A stretch of 64,000 nucleotides of DNA from Pseudomonas silvicola (GTDB lineage: Bacteria > Pseudomonadota > Gammaproteobacteria > Pseudomonadales > Pseudomonadaceae), in the NCBI RefSeq assembly GCF_026651855.1, contig NZ_CP093280.1:3760001-3824000 (forward strand). The letters are read 5' to 3'. Position 1 is the stretch's first letter; each line of letters starts with the position of its first letter. The notes beneath the pieces are model-generated. The model was given only the letters and a program-made list of their open reading frames with translations, made no database searches and was not told the DNA's origin. Shown one piece after another: positions 25,743 to 35,227 of this stretch. Made by a program: the position numbers and the translations under genes.

Positions 25743-26735
25743 ATGCCTTACCCCATCGAGAAAAAACTGGTCGTGGGCGTTGCCTCCAGCGCGTTGTTCG
25801 ACCTTGCCGTGTCCGACGATATCTACGAAAACCAGGGTGTGGAGGCATACCGTCAGCACCAGGAACAGAACATCGACGCGCCTTTTGCCAAAGGCGTGGC
25901 GTTTCCGTTCATTCGCCGTTTCCTGAGCATCAACAAGGCATTTCCCGAGCAGTTGCCGGTGGAAGTGGTGCTGTTATCACGTAACTCGCCCGAAACCGGC
26001 CTGCGCGTGTTCCGGTCCATCAACCATTACGGGCTGGATATCACCCGTGCCGCGTTCATGTCCGGTCGCTCGCCTTACGAATACATCCCGGCGTTCAACG
26101 CTTCGCTGTTTCTCAGTGCCCACGAACCGGACGTGCAGCGGGCCATCGATGCCAGCTACCCAGCAGGTCTGGTGCTGCCCACGCGCATCGTCGATGACGA
26201 AATAGACACCGAGCTGCGCGTGGCTTTCGACTTCGACGGCGTGATCGCCGACGACGAAGCCGAAAGCGTGTACAAGCAAAACGACAACCTCGACGACTTC
26301 CAGGATTATGAGCGCGCGCACCAGGCCATCCCGCATCAGCCCGGGCCCTTGGCAGACCTGTTCCGCAAGCTGTCGCTGATCCGCACCCTGGAGGATGAAA
26401 AAATCGCCCAGTGCCCGGACTACCAGCGCATCCTGCGCATTGCCATCGTCACGGCGCGCAACGCGCCGTCCCACGAGCGGGTAGTGACCACCCTGAAAAC
26501 CTGGGGCGTGTCGCCCGACGAGTCGTTTTTCCTCGGAGGAATGGAAAAGGCCAGGGTATTGTCCATCCTCAAGCCGCACATGTTCTTCGACGACCAGCGC
26601 AGCCACCTGCAATCGCCGGCCGGTAACCTGCCGATGGTGCATGTACCGTTTGGGGTGGCCAACAAGGCGGGGGCGCAGCCGGCCTCGGTCGAGGTGGCGG
26701 TGCCTGCGTCAGATACTGGGGCAGGCGTGGCCTGA
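25743..26735 (+). CDS. Cytosolic 5'-nucleotidase (cN-I-like, HAD superfamily)
   Basis: 330 aa. The HAD nucleophile motif is FDFDGVIADDE (about residues 158-168), preceded by an N-terminal region typical of the bacterial relatives of eukaryotic cytosolic 5'-nucleotidase I (EKKLVVGVASSALFDL). The later FFDDQRSH provides the acidic motif. It should dephosphorylate nucleoside monophosphates. AGGAACCC precedes the ATG. Monocistronic. Confidence 0.85.
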   Translation: MPYPIEKKLVVGVASSALFDLAVSDDIYENQGVEAYRQHQEQNIDAPFAKGVAFPFIRRFLSINKAFPEQLPVEVVLLSRNSPETGLRVFRSINHYGLDITRAAFMSGRSPYEYIPAFNASLFLSAHEPDVQRAIDASYPAGLVLPTRIVDDEIDTELRVAFDFDGVIADDEAESVYKQNDNLDDFQDYERAHQAIPHQPGPLADLFRKLSLIRTLEDEKIAQCPDYQRILRIAIVTARNAPSHERVVTTLKTWGVSPDESFFLGGMEKARVLSILKPHMFFDDQRSHLQSPAGNLPMVHVPFGVANKAGAQPASVEVAVPASDTGAGVA

Positions 26736-26784
26736 TGGCTGAAGAGCGCCGATGTTCGGGCGTCAGCCACACCGCGGTGCCCCG

Positions 26785-26919
26785 TTCCCGAGCTCGCGCC
26801 CGGTCCTACAGGGGTGAATGCGGTAGCGGGGTTTGCTCTGTGGGACCGGGCGAAACTCGGGAAGCAGGCGCTGCGGTCACCCTGCCACACCACGGTGCCC
26901 CTTCCCGATCTCACAAGGG
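26785..26919. repeat. Inverted pair of REP-like elements plus a partial third copy
   Basis: TTCCCGAGCTCGCGCCCGG-TCCTACAG (26785-26811) faces CTGTGGGACCGGGCG-AAACTCGGGAA (26838-26862). A third, shorter copy (CACCACGGTGCCCCTTCCC, from 26888) follows in the first orientation. The same element appears again as an inverted pair at 37903-37966, so it is a dispersed family in this genome, distinct from the REPINs near 44-45 kb. Confidence 0.7.
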
Positions 26920-27015
26920 CCAGCAACAGGTTGGCGTTGAGCTGCTCCTGCGTCGCCATGCAGGTGAATATCAGGACGGCGCATGATCGGATGGTTGTCG
27001 AATCAGCTGCGCCTG

Positions 27016-27459
27016 CTACAACGGGCTGACCCCCAGCGCAGCGATCAGCGACTCCACCGATGGTGGGGCGCCCTCCAAGCAAGTGTGCGAGCGCAAGGTG
27101 TCCCATGGCATCGCATCGTTCAGGCAATAGTCGCCAATGCAGGTCATTGAATGGGTCTGCGGGTCCAGCAGCCCCAGCGGTACCCACACGTAGGGCAAGC
27201 CGCGCAGGAGATTGGGCACGGTGGTACCGCACTGTGTGCAGAAGTCATTGCGGTAGCCGCTGGGCTTTTGCCAGGTACTGATATCGGCCTGCCCCGCCAG
27301 CCAGTGGAAGTGGGTGGCGGTGACGATGGTCGCGCAGTTGTAGCCGGTACCCGTCTGCCGGCGGCACAGGGAGCAGTGGCATCGGTAGAAGAACAGAGGC
27401 GCTGCCTCAAGGGAAAATCTGACGCTGGCGCAAAGGCATTGTCCGGTGGGCATGTCCAT
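27016..27459 (-). CDS. GFA-family (glutathione-dependent formaldehyde-activating-like) zinc protein
   Basis: 147 aa from the ATG at 27459 (AGGA directly upstream; the ATG at 27453 is also possible). The zinc-binding cysteines are CLCASV, CHCSLCRR and CTQCG, the two-site pattern of the GFA/CENP-V family. These proteins are often annotated as aldehyde-activating but most have no proven reaction. The frame extends further upstream, but only through sequence without family features. Confidence 0.82.
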   Translation of the reverse strand: MDMPTGQCLCASVRFSLEAAPLFFYRCHCSLCRRQTGTGYNCATIVTATHFHWLAGQADISTWQKPSGYRNDFCTQCGTTVPNLLRGLPYVWVPLGLLDPQTHSMTCIGDYCLNDAMPWDTLRSHTCLEGAPPSVESLIAALGVSPL

Positions 27460-27572
27460 ATTCCTGGCGGGTTCCCGCCCATCATACTCCGGCAGGGGCG
27501 AAGAGGGTGGCGCACTGAGTGATGCCATACCGCTCAGCCGAGAGAACGTCGCGCCGGAGCCGTGGGTGTACA

Positions 27573-27896
27573 TCAAGCTTCCAGCGCCTGCCACCACGGT
27601 GCGTAGGGCGTGTTCATTATCCGTTTGCGATTGAAGTCCGGACTTCCATCGCTCCACCACGGCGGGCCACGCTCTCCCAGTGCGACCTTCGCCTCCTGTA
27701 CCGCAGCGCGCGCGACCCGCAACGCTGCCGGATCCTGGGCCGCATTGGCAGCCCGTACCGCCCGCCGCGCCGCCATCAATTGCGCGACCAGCACCGAGCG
27801 AGTCGCTTCATCCAACGCCGGGTTGGAGCACCGCCACAGTTGCCCTTTCACCACAAAATAACGCCCATCAGGCGTGGTGGGGTGGCCGCTCGCCAC
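27573..27896 (-). CDS. Conserved hypothetical protein, 107 aa
   Basis: Small soluble protein beginning MASGHPTTPDGRYFVVKGQLWRCSNP, with an Ala/Arg-rich helix (ARRAVRAANAAQDPAALRVARAAVQEAK) and ending GPPWWSDGSPDFNRK followed by a short tail. I remember near-identical openings in many proteobacterial hypotheticals, but no function. It is transcribed just after a small membrane protein (3 bp between them), so the two probably form one unit. Confidence 0.7.
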   Translation of the reverse strand: MASGHPTTPDGRYFVVKGQLWRCSNPALDEATRSVLVAQLMAARRAVRAANAAQDPAALRVARAAVQEAKVALGERGPPWWSDGSPDFNRKRIMNTPYAPWWQALEA

Positions 27897-27899
27897 GGC

Positions 27900-28064
27900 C
27901 TAGGCTGCCGCGTGGCGTGGCACCAGCGGCGCGCGCTCACGGCGTACTGGCACAGGCGCGGCGGGTGCATGCCGGCGGGCGATGCGCAGGATGCCCCACA
28001 ACATGGCAAAGGCAATCGCCAACCAGGCGGCAATCATGCTGAAGATAGTCATCGATAGGCTCAT
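27900..28064 (-). CDS. Small single-pass membrane protein, 54 aa
   Basis: From the ATG at 28064, preceded by AAAGGAGG. One hydrophobic span (MTIFSMIAAWLAIAFAMLWGIL) then an Arg/Pro-rich cytoplasmic tail (RIARRHAPAAPVPVRRER). Function unknown. Coupled to the 107-aa hypothetical 3 bp downstream. Confidence 0.55.
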   Translation of the reverse strand: MSLSMTIFSMIAAWLAIAFAMLWGILRIARRHAPAAPVPVRRERAPLVPRHAAA

Positions 28065-28160
28065 TGGGCGCCTCCTTTGGGTTATCGTCGTCATGCTCTC
28101 CTATTAACCGACCGCCATCGTCGCCGGGGATTCAATCGGATTCCAACACCGCCAGATGCG

Positions 28161-29069
28161 TTACTGCTCGCCCCCCACCGGTTGGCGCGCCACTTTCGTG
28201 GTGCACAACTTCACCCCGCTTGCCGCCAGCAGCACGCCGGCCCAGGCCAGCAGAGGCATCGGCTCGTGGAGCACGCACAGCGCAAACAGCGCCGCGCAAG
28301 GTGGCACCAGAAAGAACACCGCTGACACCTTGGCCGCTTCGTTGCGGCGCACCATCAACATCAGCAATGCCACGGCCAGCAGTGAGTTGCACAGCCCCAG
28401 GTAACCCAGTGCGCCGAGCAGCGCCCCGTTCAACTCCAGCCGAGGTACCTCGGCCACCAGCACCAAAGGCCCGACCACCACCAGCCCCATCACGTACTGC
28501 ACGGCCAATGAAACCAGCACCGGCTGCGGGGGCAGGGTTTTCTCCAGCAACACGGCGCCGGTAAGGCCAAGCAGTGAGATCACCGCCAGGCCCAGGCCCA
28601 GCGCCGTGAAGGTTTCCACCCGCGACTTGCTGAGGATGACCACGATCGCCCCCAGGAAGCCCAGCAACAGCCCCAGCCACTGAAGACGGGCAACGGGGGT
28701 ACGCAGCACGATGGGCGATGCCACACCCACCAGCACCGGCTGCATCGACACAATCAGTGCCAGCAGCCCCGCCGATATCCCGGCGCTGATCGCCAGGTAG
28801 GTACCGGCGAAATACACGCATTGCATCAACAACCCCGAGACGATGAGGCCCAGCCACTGGCGGCCTTTTGGCAACGGGGGGCGTTGAATCAGTATCAGGG
28901 GGGTCAACACCAGTACCACCAGGGCATAGCGTAGCCACAGGAACAGCAGGGGGCTGCTGTACGTCAGGCCCACTTTGACGATGGCGAATCCTGAGGACCA
29001 CAGGATCAGGAATGCGGTACAGATCAGAATGTCCGCGCGTTTATTCAGAATTTCCAGATACCTGGCCAA
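28161..29069 (-). CDS. EamA/DMT-family exporter of the NRPS locus
   Basis: 302 aa with ten predicted membrane segments in two EamA repeats (ILWSSGFAIVKVGLTYSSP; SLLGLTGAVLLEKTLPPQPV). The start is TTG at 29069 with GAGGAA 6 bp upstream; no in-frame ATG exists nearby. Family members export amino acids and metabolites, as in threonine or O-acetylserine exporters. It is last in the minus-strand set NRPS-SDR-oxygenase-exporter and could export the product or confer self-resistance. Confidence 0.8.
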   Translation of the reverse strand: MARYLEILNKRADILICTAFLILWSSGFAIVKVGLTYSSPLLFLWLRYALVVLVLTPLILIQRPPLPKGRQWLGLIVSGLLMQCVYFAGTYLAISAGISAGLLALIVSMQPVLVGVASPIVLRTPVARLQWLGLLLGFLGAIVVILSKSRVETFTALGLGLAVISLLGLTGAVLLEKTLPPQPVLVSLAVQYVMGLVVVGPLVLVAEVPRLELNGALLGALGYLGLCNSLLAVALLMLMVRRNEAAKVSAVFFLVPPCAALFALCVLHEPMPLLAWAGVLLAASGVKLCTTKVARQPVGGEQ

Positions 29070-29146
29070 TGAGTTTCCTCGATGTTCAACCGTTACCCCG
29101 GGCCCAGTGGCGCCCCCGGCGCAGGGGGCGCCCCGGTAGCGCCGGG

Positions 29147-29962
29147 TCAGCTCCAGTAAGTCAGCGGGCGCTCGCTCCCATAGCAGCCAATGAAGGCGGC
29201 CATGCCGATACGGTAGCTTTCATCGCTGGGTGTCACGGCGTGCAGCATTCTGGAACTGAATATGATCAGGTCGCCTGCGTCAGGATGGATCACCAATGGC
29301 GCCGCTTCCACCTCTGTCGGCAGCAAGCCTTCGACGTCTCTGATTTTCACCATTTCGTCGGCGGTCGGGTCGCGCAACCAGAGTTGCAGGTCGCCACCTT
29401 TGCTGGGCGTGCGCAAGTACATGTTGGCGACCATTTGCTCCTCGATGCCCTGGAGTTCAGGGGCATCCGACTCTTCGATGATGGTGTCGTTATGCGGGAA
29501 AAAGCGTGACGAGGCCGGTTTGAATACGCGGATCGCACCCACGAAACAGCTATGGCCGTGCAAGCGTTGAATGTTGGCGCCGGCGGGCCAGAACTCTTGA
29601 AGGTTCAGGCGGATTTTGTCGGCGGGTGTCAGGTGTGGCGAAAACAGGCTGCGCAAGTCATGAATGTTTTCCACCGCTTCATCGTGATATTTGCGGGCTG
29701 CCACCGGGTCCCATTCGGAGTCGATGTGCGGGGTGCAGATCCGGCCCACGCTGCTGGTGTATTTTTTATTGTAATGGCCCAGTTTCGGGTGGTCGATGCA
29801 TCGCGCGGCGGCGGCGTCAGCCACGTCAACGGGGTAATAGCCCTTGACATGGATTGCGCCGATTTCGCGCGCCGCCAAGGCCAGTAGCGTGTCGGTTGTC
29901 AGCTCGGTGGCCACCACGGCAGGGGCGACAGCTCGTCTTGGGGCTTTTACCTGAACGTTCAT
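29147..29962 (-). CDS. Fe(II)/2-oxoglutarate oxygenase, WelO5-like but with HxD triad
   Basis: 271 aa from the ATG at 29962 (AAGGA 6 bp before it; the ATG at 29968 is too close). Likely iron ligands are H157 and D159 (FFPHNDTIIEES) and H241 (RMLHAVTPSDESYRIG), with R251 for 2-oxoglutarate. The C-terminal end PLTYWS and overall plan resemble the WelO5 halogenase group. WelO5 has Gly where this protein has Asp, so hydroxylation or desaturation is expected here, not halogenation. In a one-module NRPS locus it probably modifies the tethered amino acid or the released product. Soluble. Confidence 0.78.
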   Translation of the reverse strand: MNVQVKAPRRAVAPAVVATELTTDTLLALAAREIGAIHVKGYYPVDVADAAAARCIDHPKLGHYNKKYTSSVGRICTPHIDSEWDPVAARKYHDEAVENIHDLRSLFSPHLTPADKIRLNLQEFWPAGANIQRLHGHSCFVGAIRVFKPASSRFFPHNDTIIEESDAPELQGIEEQMVANMYLRTPSKGGDLQLWLRDPTADEMVKIRDVEGLLPTEVEAAPLVIHPDAGDLIIFSSRMLHAVTPSDESYRIGMAAFIGCYGSERPLTYWS

Positions 29963-29998
29963 CTTCATTCCTTGTTTGAGAGGCTGCGGTTGTCGAAA

Positions 29999-30751
29999 TC
30001 AGACCTTCTGGCGCGTGGGACGCAGCCGGATGTCGTCTACGTGAACATGGGGCGGCTGCTCGAGCACAAAACGAATGCAACGGGCGACGTCGGACGCACT
30101 CAGGAACGGGCCTTGGTCGCGTTCCAATTGGTTGAACGCTTGCATGTCGTACCCTGCCGATTCCTGGAAACCACTTCGTACGAACCCCGGCTCAACCAAG
30201 GTGACGCGAATCAGCTGGCTAGCCAGTTCCTGGCGCAGGGATTCCACCAGCGAATGCAGGGCGAATTTGGTGGCGCCGTAGACCGGGTTGCCGGCAGACA
30301 ACACCCGGCCGACCGTGGACCCGATCACGACGATATCGCGCACGGTTTCGCCATCCCCGCCCTGGTTGCGCAGCGCCGTGGCCGCAGCGCGCAGTTGCTG
30401 CATTGCAGCGAGAAGGTTGACCGTGAGCAGTTCGTCCCACTGTTGGTGATCAGAGGTCAGTAGCGACCCGGGCAACCCGCGTCCCGCGCACAATACAAAG
30501 GCACTGGGCAGGCTGCCGAAGGCACGTTCGCTGGCTTGCCAAAGCTGCTCCACGTGAGTTGGTTCGCGGGCGTCGGCGGCCAGGCCGATGATGTCGCCCG
30601 GGTGTGGGGCAGCGCTGCACACTTCCTCGAGGCGGCTTTTATCGCGGCCGCTGATGGCCACGTGAACGCCGGCCTGCGCCAGGTCCAGGGCCACGGCTCG
30701 GCCAATGCCGGAGGTGCCGCCTGATACAACAACGGTTCGGTGGTTCAACAT
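29999..30751 (-). CDS. SDR-family oxidoreductase of the NRPS locus (1)
   Basis: 250 aa. Cofactor motif VVVSGGTSGIGRAVA, catalytic YGATK after VIGSTVGRV. An N-terminal basic pair (SGRDKSR) suggests NADPH. The ATG overlaps the end of the NRPS gene by 7 bp, so translation is coupled. It may reduce the aldehyde released by the NRPS reductase domain or oxidise a hydroxyl added by the oxygenase. Confidence 0.85.
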   Translation of the reverse strand: MLNHRTVVVSGGTSGIGRAVALDLAQAGVHVAISGRDKSRLEEVCSAAPHPGDIIGLAADAREPTHVEQLWQASERAFGSLPSAFVLCAGRGLPGSLLTSDHQQWDELLTVNLLAAMQQLRAAATALRNQGGDGETVRDIVVIGSTVGRVLSAGNPVYGATKFALHSLVESLRQELASQLIRVTLVEPGFVRSGFQESAGYDMQAFNQLERDQGPFLSASDVARCIRFVLEQPPHVHVDDIRLRPTRQKV

Positions 30752-33700
30752 TGAGGCTGACTCCTGTTTTTAGACGATGCGGTGCGTTCCATCGGGGTGG
30801 CCTGCCGGAACAGGCCAAGGTCATCCAGGCGCCGTACGAAATGATCGACCCAGGTACTGGACAGTTGCGGAAACTCAATGCCGTATGTACGTAAGCGCGC
30901 CAGGGTCCTGGAGTGGTCATAGGTCACGTTGCGCGGCTCGCGTGAGGCCCAGAACATGCCGAGTGCAACCGGTGCCAGGGCGGTCTTTCCCGAACGCTCG
31001 AGCGCGGCCTGAAGGCCGTCGGCGTCGATGCGTCGGACTGGAATGTCGAGTTGTTGTAGAGCCTGTACGAACTGGTTCGCGGAGACCGTGAAAGGGGAGT
31101 CCACGTGATAGGTGCCGGCCGGCAGCATCGGGTCCAGCGAGAGCGCGACGATGCCTTGGGCAACCGTGTCGATCGGGCTCAGCACCAGCGGCTCGTCATA
31201 AGACAGTGGGGCTGTTCCCGCATGGGCGATCGCGCTGATGCACTGCACCCAACGGTTGGCGTCGGCGTTGCGTTGGAACAGGGCCGTCTGCGAATGGCCC
31301 GTCACGTTCCCGGAGCGATAGATGAACGCGCTGTGCCCACGGTAGGCCAGTTCTCGTACCACGCCTTCGGCCATGAACTTGCTGCGTTCGTACTCGTTGA
31401 GAAAGCTCTGGCCTACATCCAGCGCGTCTTCGTCGAACCGCACCGGGCCATCGCCCCGGTAGCAACCCCCTACCGCCAGGGTCGACATGAAATGCAGTGA
31501 TTTGCCCCGGCCTGTTTCCAGCAGCCGCACGAGTTCATGGGTGGGGCCGACGATGCTACGTTGCATATCGGCGCGGCTGCCGACCAGGCGGGTATCGGCG
31601 GCAAAGTGGTACACGCTGTCCACCCTGGCAGCGAGTTGATCCCATTCGCCTTGAGCCAAGCCGAACCCGAGTTGGCAAACGTCGCCAACCAGCACGTTGA
31701 CGCGTGTGCTGGACAGTGCGGGTGTGTCGTCCTTGAAGTAATAGGCCCAGGTGTCGGCGAGCCGTTGCCAGGCCATGGCGGGGGATCCAGCGCGTACCAG
31801 GCAGTGGATAGTTGCCTGACTGTGGCTCAAGAGTTCGCGCAGCACATGTACGCCCAGAAACCCGGTGGCGCCAGTCAGGAATAGGCAACTGGGTGCTGGG
31901 CGGGCCCGGGCGTCTTCTTGTGTGCGCTTATGCATGAGCACTTGCCTGGGAATATTCCACAAGGCGCCGGAAGAGCTATGGGGGCTCAGATAGCAAGGGT
32001 GAGGGTTGGCTGCTTCACCTAGCAGGGCAGTGCGAAAATCTTGCACGAAATGTTGCATGTGGGCGCTGGACGTTGCCCGGCCATTGAAGTTGAGGTCCAG
32101 CACCAGTTGGTCTTCAACCAGCCGCCCCGTCAGTTTGAACTGGTTGACCCGGTGGTTTTCCTGCCCTCGTACCCCTTCGTAGGTCACGAGGGCTGGCCGT
32201 AGCTTCAGGTCGTCACGCAGGCCCAGGCGGGCTCTGCCCAGGTAGTTGAAGCAATAACGGGTGGCCAGAGGGGGCAAACCCGACAGGGCGTGGGAATGCC
32301 CAAGGTCGGGGATTTCACGCAGCGCTTGTTCGATGACCTGGGCAGGTGTGTCCAGCAGGTCAACGGCGTTCAGGACAACAGGGAACGCCGCGGTGAACCA
32401 CCCCACGGTCCTGGATACGTCGACATCATCGTTCAAGCTCAGCCGGCCGTGACTCTCGATGGTCACCCCCACCGTCGGCTCTGGCCAATGGCGGTTGGCA
32501 ACCTGCAGGTAAGTACCCATAAGGTATCGATCAATGGGCACACCGGTAGCCGTCGCGTTCTCGAGAATGGTCGACGTCTGGGCAGGTGTGAAAGCGATCC
32601 ATGCCGTTTGCGCGTCGTTTTCAGTTCCCGCCTCGAAGGAGGGCGAACATGCGTCCGGTAGGCGTTGCCGCCACCACGCCGAGTCTGAGGCCCAGCGTGG
32701 CCCTTCCTGATGAAGGTGCCTAACCCAGCGGTCATAGGTTCGCGCACGCAGTGGCGTGGCGTTGGCTGGATGGGTGTAATGTACTGTCAGCTCATCCAGT
32801 ATCAGCCCCCACGACACCACATCAACTACCAGGTGATGGGCCACGGCCAATAAATACTGGTGTCCGCCTGCCTCGATGAGTTCCAGGAAAAACAGGCGGC
32901 CGGTACTGATATTGAGGTTCTGCTCAAGGGCCGTGTAACGCCCATTGAGCAGGGTGTCCAGGTCTGACACAGCGCCTGTTTCAACATGGGAAAACGCAGT
33001 CGCATAAGTGTCGGTTGCCTCAAACACCCACTGTTCCGTGGCGTGATCAAAGTGGAAACGAGAGCGAAGCAGGGGGTGCCTCTGCAGCACCTGCGCGGTG
33101 GCTTCGCGCAAGCGGTCAGCATTCAAGGCAACCCCTGCCTCGATAAACATCGACTGGCTCCAGCGGTTAGGCTCTCGGAAGTCCTGCTGCAAAAACCACG
33201 CTTGCGCAGGTCCGGCAGCGCAGGGCCCCTCGACTGCGTCGTGGTGCTGGGCGGGTGAGCAGGGCCGTTCCCGGTCTAGCTGGGCAAACAGCCCCTCCAG
33301 CGTAGGGGCGCTCAGGAATGCCCGTGCGGTCACATCGAAACCATCCAGCTGCAATTCCGAGATGAGCCGCACGGCATCGAGGGAGTCACCACCCATGTCA
33401 AAAAAATTGCTCGTGGTGCCGACGTTTGCCGTTCTGCAGTGGCGCTGAAATTTTGCTCTGATCTTGTCCTCAGGCGTGGCTGTTTCAGCGTGCTCAACCA
33501 CGACGTCACCGAGGTCGTCGGCGAAGCGCTTTATCAGCTCCACTGACACGGCAGAGCGGTCAAGCTTGCCGTTGGCATTCATCGGCAGCAGGGGAAGCAG
33601 GTAAAAACTGAATGGAATCATATGTGGGGGGAGATGCTGGGCCAGGCGCGTACGAAGTTCGGGCGCGCTCCTCGAAAGGCCTTCACAGGCGCACAGCAGG

Positions 33701-35010
33701 TAATCGCGATCGTCGAAACGGTGGTGCACCACCACTGCCCTGGTGTCGAGCGCGCTCAGCAGTACTGCTTCTATATGGCTGAGCTCCACGCGGTAGCCAT
33801 TGACTTTGACCTGCAGGTCGCCGCGCCCCATGAAGCGCAGATGGCCATCGCTGTCCAGTACCACCCGGTCACCGGTACGGTAATACCGCATGCCCGCTAT
33901 GTTCAAGAAACGGCCTTGGTTCAACTCAGGACGTTTCCAGTAACCGATGGCGACTTGTGGCCCGCCGATGAATAGTTCGCCCGTCTGTTCTGGTGCGCAG
34001 AGGTTTCCCTCAGGGTCGACAACCCTGAAGTGGGTACCACCCAGTGCTTTTCCGATAGGTACGCTGCGCTCATCCGCGCCCGCGGAGCCCTGTTCCACCA
34101 CGGGGTAGATGCTGACGCCCACGGTGGTTTCCGTTGGACCGTAGTGGTTGATCAGCCTCGCTGTAGCGCCGCTGGCCAGTGTTGCCTGGGCCAGTGAGGA
34201 TTCCAGCGCCTCGCCGCCCAGCAGGAGCCAGCCAAGCGCCGGGCGCCGGCCGGGGCTGGCAGGAATCTGTGCAAGCACGGTTCGCCACTGGGTCGGTGTG
34301 ATTTTCAGCACGTCAATGTCCCGCTCCATGAGCAGGCGATACAACGCTTGTGGGTCTTTGCGTTCGGCCTCGTCGGCAATGTATAAACTGCCCCCTGTCC
34401 AGAGCATCAGAAACAACCCCGTGTTACCCAGGTCTGCCGCGAATGTACTGACATGCGCATAGCTGAGCCCTGGGGGAATGGCCAGGGCCTGCGCGAGGCT
34501 TTGGCAATAGTGAGCAATATTGCCGTGAGAGACAGCCACGCCTTTGGGCTCGCCGGTGGAGCCTGAGGTATACAGCACATAAGCGGCGGCCTCTGGGCCG
34601 CCTGCATCACGCGTAACCCCTGTCCCGGGCTGGCCGTTGCCGGCCAGGCTATAGGTGAGGGCGTTGGCGCATGTGGGGGCGAAACCGCCTGTAGCGATGA
34701 CGAGGTCGGGCTGGATCTGGGCAAGCCGGTCACTGGCGTCAAACGGCAGGCCTGGTACTTCGACGATGGTGTACGCGGCCCCACTGAGCATGACGCCGAC
34801 CAGTGCTATCACGGTCTCGACATTGCGCGGGCCGATGACGGCGATCAACTGACCGGTTCCCATTCCACGGTTGCCAATGCACGTTGCGAGATGCCGTGCC
34901 TCATGCCCTAGAACGCCCCAGCTTATTTCGCAATGGGCGTCATGCAGCGCACGCTGGGACGGTTGGCAGTCAAACCAGGTGGTCAACCGTGAAATAAGAA
35001 GTTCCGACAT
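30745..35010 (-). CDS. Single-module NRPS: adenylation, carrier, epimerization, thioester reductase
   Basis: 1421 aa. A domain about 1-495 (A3 motif YTSGSTGEPKG at 147-157; A10 NGKLDR at 480-485). Carrier about 510-585 with S543 in GGDSLDAV. Epimerization-type domain about 600-1030 (HHLVVDVVSW at 725-734; FNYLG at 921-925). Thioester reductase about 1040-1400 (GATGFLG at 1047-1053; Y1207, K1211). There is no condensation domain for chain growth. Aligning by hand to GrsA gives the specificity code D-L-T-K-L-G-H-V-G-K, close to Asp and Asn codes. Expected output: an amino acid loaded, possibly epimerised, then released as an aldehyde or alcohol. AAGGAAG precedes the ATG. Confidence 0.85.
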   Translation of the reverse strand: MSELLISRLTTWFDCQPSQRALHDAHCEISWGVLGHEARHLATCIGNRGMGTGQLIAVIGPRNVETVIALVGVMLSGAAYTIVEVPGLPFDASDRLAQIQPDLVIATGGFAPTCANALTYSLAGNGQPGTGVTRDAGGPEAAAYVLYTSGSTGEPKGVAVSHGNIAHYCQSLAQALAIPPGLSYAHVSTFAADLGNTGLFLMLWTGGSLYIADEAERKDPQALYRLLMERDIDVLKITPTQWRTVLAQIPASPGRRPALGWLLLGGEALESSLAQATLASGATARLINHYGPTETTVGVSIYPVVEQGSAGADERSVPIGKALGGTHFRVVDPEGNLCAPEQTGELFIGGPQVAIGYWKRPELNQGRFLNIAGMRYYRTGDRVVLDSDGHLRFMGRGDLQVKVNGYRVELSHIEAVLLSALDTRAVVVHHRFDDRDYLLCACEGLSRSAPELRTRLAQHLPPHMIPFSFYLLPLLPMNANGKLDRSAVSVELIKRFADDLGDVVVEHAETATPEDKIRAKFQRHCRTANVGTTSNFFDMGGDSLDAVRLISELQLDGFDVTARAFLSAPTLEGLFAQLDRERPCSPAQHHDAVEGPCAAGPAQAWFLQQDFREPNRWSQSMFIEAGVALNADRLREATAQVLQRHPLLRSRFHFDHATEQWVFEATDTYATAFSHVETGAVSDLDTLLNGRYTALEQNLNISTGRLFFLELIEAGGHQYLLAVAHHLVVDVVSWGLILDELTVHYTHPANATPLRARTYDRWVRHLHQEGPRWASDSAWWRQRLPDACSPSFEAGTENDAQTAWIAFTPAQTSTILENATATGVPIDRYLMGTYLQVANRHWPEPTVGVTIESHGRLSLNDDVDVSRTVGWFTAAFPVVLNAVDLLDTPAQVIEQALREIPDLGHSHALSGLPPLATRYCFNYLGRARLGLRDDLKLRPALVTYEGVRGQENHRVNQFKLTGRLVEDQLVLDLNFNGRATSSAHMQHFVQDFRTALLGEAANPHPCYLSPHSSSGALWNIPRQVLMHKRTQEDARARPAPSCLFLTGATGFLGVHVLRELLSHSQATIHCLVRAGSPAMAWQRLADTWAYYFKDDTPALSSTRVNVLVGDVCQLGFGLAQGEWDQLAARVDSVYHFAADTRLVGSRADMQRSIVGPTHELVRLLETGRGKSLHFMSTLAVGGCYRGDGPVRFDEDALDVGQSFLNEYERSKFMAEGVVRELAYRGHSAFIYRSGNVTGHSQTALFQRNADANRWVQCISAIAHAGTAPLSYDEPLVLSPIDTVAQGIVALSLDPMLPAGTYHVDSPFTVSANQFVQALQQLDIPVRRIDADGLQAALERSGKTALAPVALGMFWASREPRNVTYDHSRTLARLRTYGIEFPQLSSTWVDHFVRRLDDLGLFRQATPMERTASSKNRSQPQC

Positions 35011-35117
35011 ATTACTTCCTTTTAATATTTATTCTCCAAGGCGTTGTCACATTAAAGCCGTGCATCACCCTGTGGGGATGACACACTAAGCATCACTTTT
35101 TGAATGGTCCAATATCG

Positions 35118-35134
35118 CTGAAATATAGTTTCAG
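35118..35134. promoter_or_regulatory. Perfect inverted repeat in the NRPS/SDR divergent promoter
   Basis: CTGAAA-TATAG-TTTCAG lies in the AT-rich 217-bp space between the divergent NRPS and SDR genes. It is a plausible operator for the LysR regulator at the end of the locus, although the spacing is not the strict T-N11-A form. Confidence 0.5.
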
Positions 35135-35227
35135 ACGGCTTGTATATAGTTGTGTATCGCGTTGACAGGGTATGGGTCGCTCCCTTATAAGAGCGTTGTA
35201 TGTGCATCAGCCAGAAAGAGGATTTTC

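Noticed and set aside
28132-29001. 289-codon frame overlapping the EamA gene
   Set aside because: Shifted frame of the same strand with Gly/Arg-rich composition and no membrane segments.
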